Under the pieces are notes generated by a model. The model had not been told where the DNA came from and did not search any database. It worked only from the letters and a program-made list of their open reading frames with translations. Of a stretch of 64,000 nt of DNA, positions 61,881-64,000 are shown piece after piece. This stretch comes from Podaxis mareebaensis (Eukaryota > Basidiomycota > Agaricomycetes > Agaricales > Agaricaceae): the NCBI GenBank assembly GCA_018524725.1, contig JAEUWP010000057.1, positions 18,008-82,007 of the forward strand. The letters run 5' to 3'. How positions within the stretch are numbered: position 1 is the stretch's first letter; each line of letters opens with the position of its first letter. The position numbers and the translations under genes were made by a program.

Positions 61881-63261
61881 ATGCTCACTGCGCACTTGAC
61901 GTTGGCAGCATTACGTCGTCGTAGCCCTTCGTTCGTCGTAAAAACCAGGATATCATTATACCATCAACCATGGACATTTCAGAGATTCATTACCGGAAAC
62001 GCAGACTCGAACAAACTCGGTGGGACCAAGATACAGCATTTGACGTTTATAGCGGAAAAGGGGCCAGACGCAAAATAGAGGTGGAATGATGGTGTGTTTG
62101 GTAATGGGAATGAAAAAGACGAGCTGGAGGGAGTAGGTGAAGGCAAAGGTACGCCGTTCAAAAGACAGTAGCAGAGCTTCATTACACAAGCCTGCTGGAC
62201 AGGAAAGCTCGAACCGACATCATCGCACCTATTCAAACTCATCCTCCCACTCAGACATCTTTCACATTCAGCGTCGGCGCCAAGGGGACCACCCACGGTG
62301 TTCCTCCTTCACCCATCTCAACCACTGTCCCACGTCGCAAGGTTGATACTGTCGTCACTGGGACCTCCTATGCCCGATGTATCCTTTCGCAGTGTATCGT
62401 CGGCGGGGAGGGCGTTTGAGTGGTCTGACTCGACAGATGTAGGGGATTTCGTGAGGGATGCAGCAAAGGGTCCCGAGTTCCGAATAGTACTAGCCTATGA
62501 ACACGAGCCCAGACTGGACGACCGTAACTCTCATGAAAATAAAGCCGACGAACGTACAGAACTGGGGGCGGAGGTGAAAGAAGAGGTGATAAGAGTGCAG
62601 GTACCGACATTCGCTGACCAAACGAGGTATTTGAGGAGAAGGCTGGACGTTGTGGAGAAACGGTTGGCGGGTATGGATGTAATTAAGCGGGAGTGTGATG
62701 AGGAGGCGCAGTGGGGTGCAAGAAGGTTGGCAATTGGCAGATTTGGGATGCTGGTCGTCTACTGGGGTGCAGTTGCCAGGTTGACGTTTTGGGACTTTGG
62801 ATGGTGAGTCCCCGGTGTCGAATTGGGGTCAGGAATTTGGTTTCAATGGATTTCTGCTAGGGATATCATGGAACCTATAACGTATTTGTCGGGACTTACG
62901 ATGGTCATACTTGGATATCTGTGGTATGTGTTTTTATTGAATCCATTGGCTAAAAGACTAAAGCGAAGACAGGTTCTTGTATCAAGGGAGGGAAGTGTCA
63001 TATTCCTCTGTGGTCCATCGCTCTGTGTCAAGTCGTCGAGAGGCTCTATACCATGCGCGAGGATTCGATCTGGAGTTGTGGGCAGAGTTGATTGGGGAAC
63101 GAAAGGCTTTGTACAAAGAAATTGGGCGTATCGCGGAGGACTATGATGAGCAGAGGGTACGCACGAAGAAAGACGACGACGATGGTGACAACGGTGATGG
63201 CATTGTCGAGCAAGTCCGGTTAAAGCAGGGGAGAGAGGATAAGAGACTGGGTATTACATAA
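61881..63261 (+). CDS. mitochondrial calcium uniporter (MCU) homologue, best-preserved copy, one in-frame TAG
   Basis: Pore subunit of the inner-membrane calcium channel. Four exons (61881-62148, 62203-62803, 62861-62923, 62973-63261) sum to 1,221 nt, or 406 codons plus stop. Order: an arginine-rich presequence (LTLAALRRRSPSFVVKTR); SSHLFKLILPL and TVFLLHPSQPLSHVARLIL (matrix domain); coiled coil RYLRRRLDVVEKRLAGMD; first membrane helix FGMLVVYWGAVARLTFWDFGW; selectivity filter DIMEP at about residues 291-295; second helix YLSGLTMVILGYLWFL; second coiled coil; acidic tail. All splice sites are canonical. The only defect is TAG at codon 66 (62076-62078), where copy B has TGG. So it is a very recent pseudogene, a base error, or a gene started or spliced in a way I have not found. 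Confidence 0.75.
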
Positions 63262-63390
63262 CAACCATCGTATATCGTCTTTTTTAGTTTCCCCAGCTAA
63301 GTGGGAGTGGTGTATCGAATTGATTAGTTGGCGTGTGGAGGCATTTATGCGAAAGGAATGACTTGGCCGTGAATGCATTGAGGCATCCAT

Positions 63391-63580
63391 GGCTTGCCTG
63401 TTGCTAGCAGCATGGTGATCATCAACTTGGGTGTGTGCAATCCTATGAGGGCAAGGAGGACCGTGACGTTTAACTATTCCGTTAAGCTGTAGGTCATGGG
63501 TCGCGTGTATCGACCAAGGGGAGACTCGAACAGCCAGCACGCCTAACAGGTGCAAGAGGGCTTCTACAAGAAATGTCTCA
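63391..63580 (+). repeat. extra Brr2 exon fragment, copy C (long version)
   Basis: Matches Brr2 copy A from about 37008 to 37200 in the same orientation: GTCGCTAGC-like start, GAGGGCAAGGA, GGTCGCGTGT, CGACCAAG, GACTCGAACAGCC, CTTCTACAAGAA. It has small gaps and stops. The versions at 40428 and 51772 end after about 60 bases, so this one keeps more of the ancestral fragment. Confidence 0.8.
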
Positions 63581-63889
63581 GCCACTCTCTTAGATCGTTC
63601 TAGGCACGCCGTATCGGAGACGATCGTTGGGAGGATAGTATTGGCGTGGATATGTGAGAGGCTATGAAGGGGCTGGGTACCGAAATGATGTAGTGACAAA
63701 ATAAGGTACAGCGCGAAGATGGCCACGTACAGGATTGTTGCATACTGTTTATAGGACATACCACCTGCTGTATAATGTACACACAGCCTGCAGCACTAAG
63801 TACATACACCCCACTGAGTCTGACTATAACAATGCAATACAAATAAATAGTATAGCCTTGTAACATTTACACTAGCTAATATATTATAG

Positions 63890-64000
63890 TAGCATTTTGT
63901 GACTAGTAGAATTCTACCAACTAGAGCATATGATCACCAGTAGGATCCTACTGGTGGTAGCATATTGTGGCCAGTAGAATTCTACTGAATATAGCATATT
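63890..64000. repeat. 34-base tandem repeat with internal palindrome
   Basis: Units at 63890-63923, 63924-63957, 63958-63991 and a partial one from 63992. Each has a GAGCATAT/TAGCATAT-like head and a palindromic core: CCAGTAGGATCCTACTGG in unit 2, CAGTAGAATTCTACTG in unit 3, a decayed TAGTAGAATTCTACCA in unit 1. The array runs off the window. Confidence 0.85.

Larger units (their letters stand above)
51831..63390. repeat. tandem segmental duplication, unit 2 (NLR - dead Brr2 - MCU)
   Basis: Second repeat of the order seen at 40491-51830: NLR B, EZH fragment, dead Brr2 copy C, MCU copy C, Brr2 fragment. No third NLR follows within the window. Instead the Brr2 fragment runs on for about 190 bases. 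Confidence 0.8.
63262..64000. other. right edge: Brr2 fragment, then AT-rich sequence with palindromic repeats
   Basis: After the extended Brr2 fragment (63391-63580) no similarity to the duplicated unit is seen. Sequence becomes AT-rich from about 63740. No gene is recognised. Confidence 0.5.

Noticed and set aside
1..64000. tRNA or rRNA genes
   Set aside because: I looked for a B-box-like GGTTCGANTCC and for rRNA motifs and found no candidate I could fold with confidence. A dedicated scan (tRNAscan-type) would be needed to exclude them.

Overview
The window looks like nuclear DNA of a mushroom-forming basidiomycete (Agaricomycetes). Genes are dense and cut by many 48-80 base introns with GT...AG ends. 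Several families point the same way: TKL-type kinases in tandem, an SRPK-like kinase, an EZH-type methyltransferase, and NACHT-WD40 receptors. All coordinates come from reading splice sites by eye. The models tested exon by exon (tRNA ligase, FPP synthase, the pterin-dehydratase-like gene, the small gene at 12.2 kb, both NLRs and the third uniporter copy) close in frame.

Left part, 1-31.4 kb, is single-copy: Atg18 (cut by the window edge), two tandem TKL-like kinases, the multifunctional tRNA ligase, a small hydrophilic protein, farnesyl diphosphate synthase, an HPP-family membrane protein, a cytochrome P450, the COPII coat subunit Sec31, a pterin-4a-carbinolamine-dehydratase-like protein with two zinc-knuckle-like motifs sharing a 126-base promoter with Sec31, an SRPK-like kinase, and an EZH-type SET methyltransferase. 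Most are housekeeping genes and no biosynthetic cluster is evident.

Right part, 31.1-63.6 kb, is a tandem segmental duplication. It starts with an intact Brr2 (U5 snRNP helicase) gene, divergent from EZH and followed by a broken mitochondrial calcium uniporter (MCU) gene. Then come two repeats, about 11.4 kb each, of [NACHT-WD40 NLR - 43-base EZH fragment - dead Brr2 copy - MCU copy - short extra Brr2 fragment]. The two dead Brr2 copies share an ATG-to-GTG start change, a roughly 1.7 kb deletion of the catalytic helicase cassette and later stops, so the second arose from an already dead copy. The two NLRs are intact (1,321 and 1,237 residues predicted). They have identical exon lengths and differ by exactly two 42-residue WD40 repeats. 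Each repeat array is nearly identical except at a few positions, as in fungal incompatibility NLRs. Each NLR also has a duplicated exon block before the NACHT domain carrying a short NAHN...T.VE motif.

The strongest candidate for a new system is this pair of expanding NLRs carried in a duplication unit with dead housekeeping genes, and their short repeated N-terminal motif in place of a recognisable effector domain. The right edge (63.6-64.0 kb) is AT-rich and ends in a 34-base tandem repeat of palindromes.
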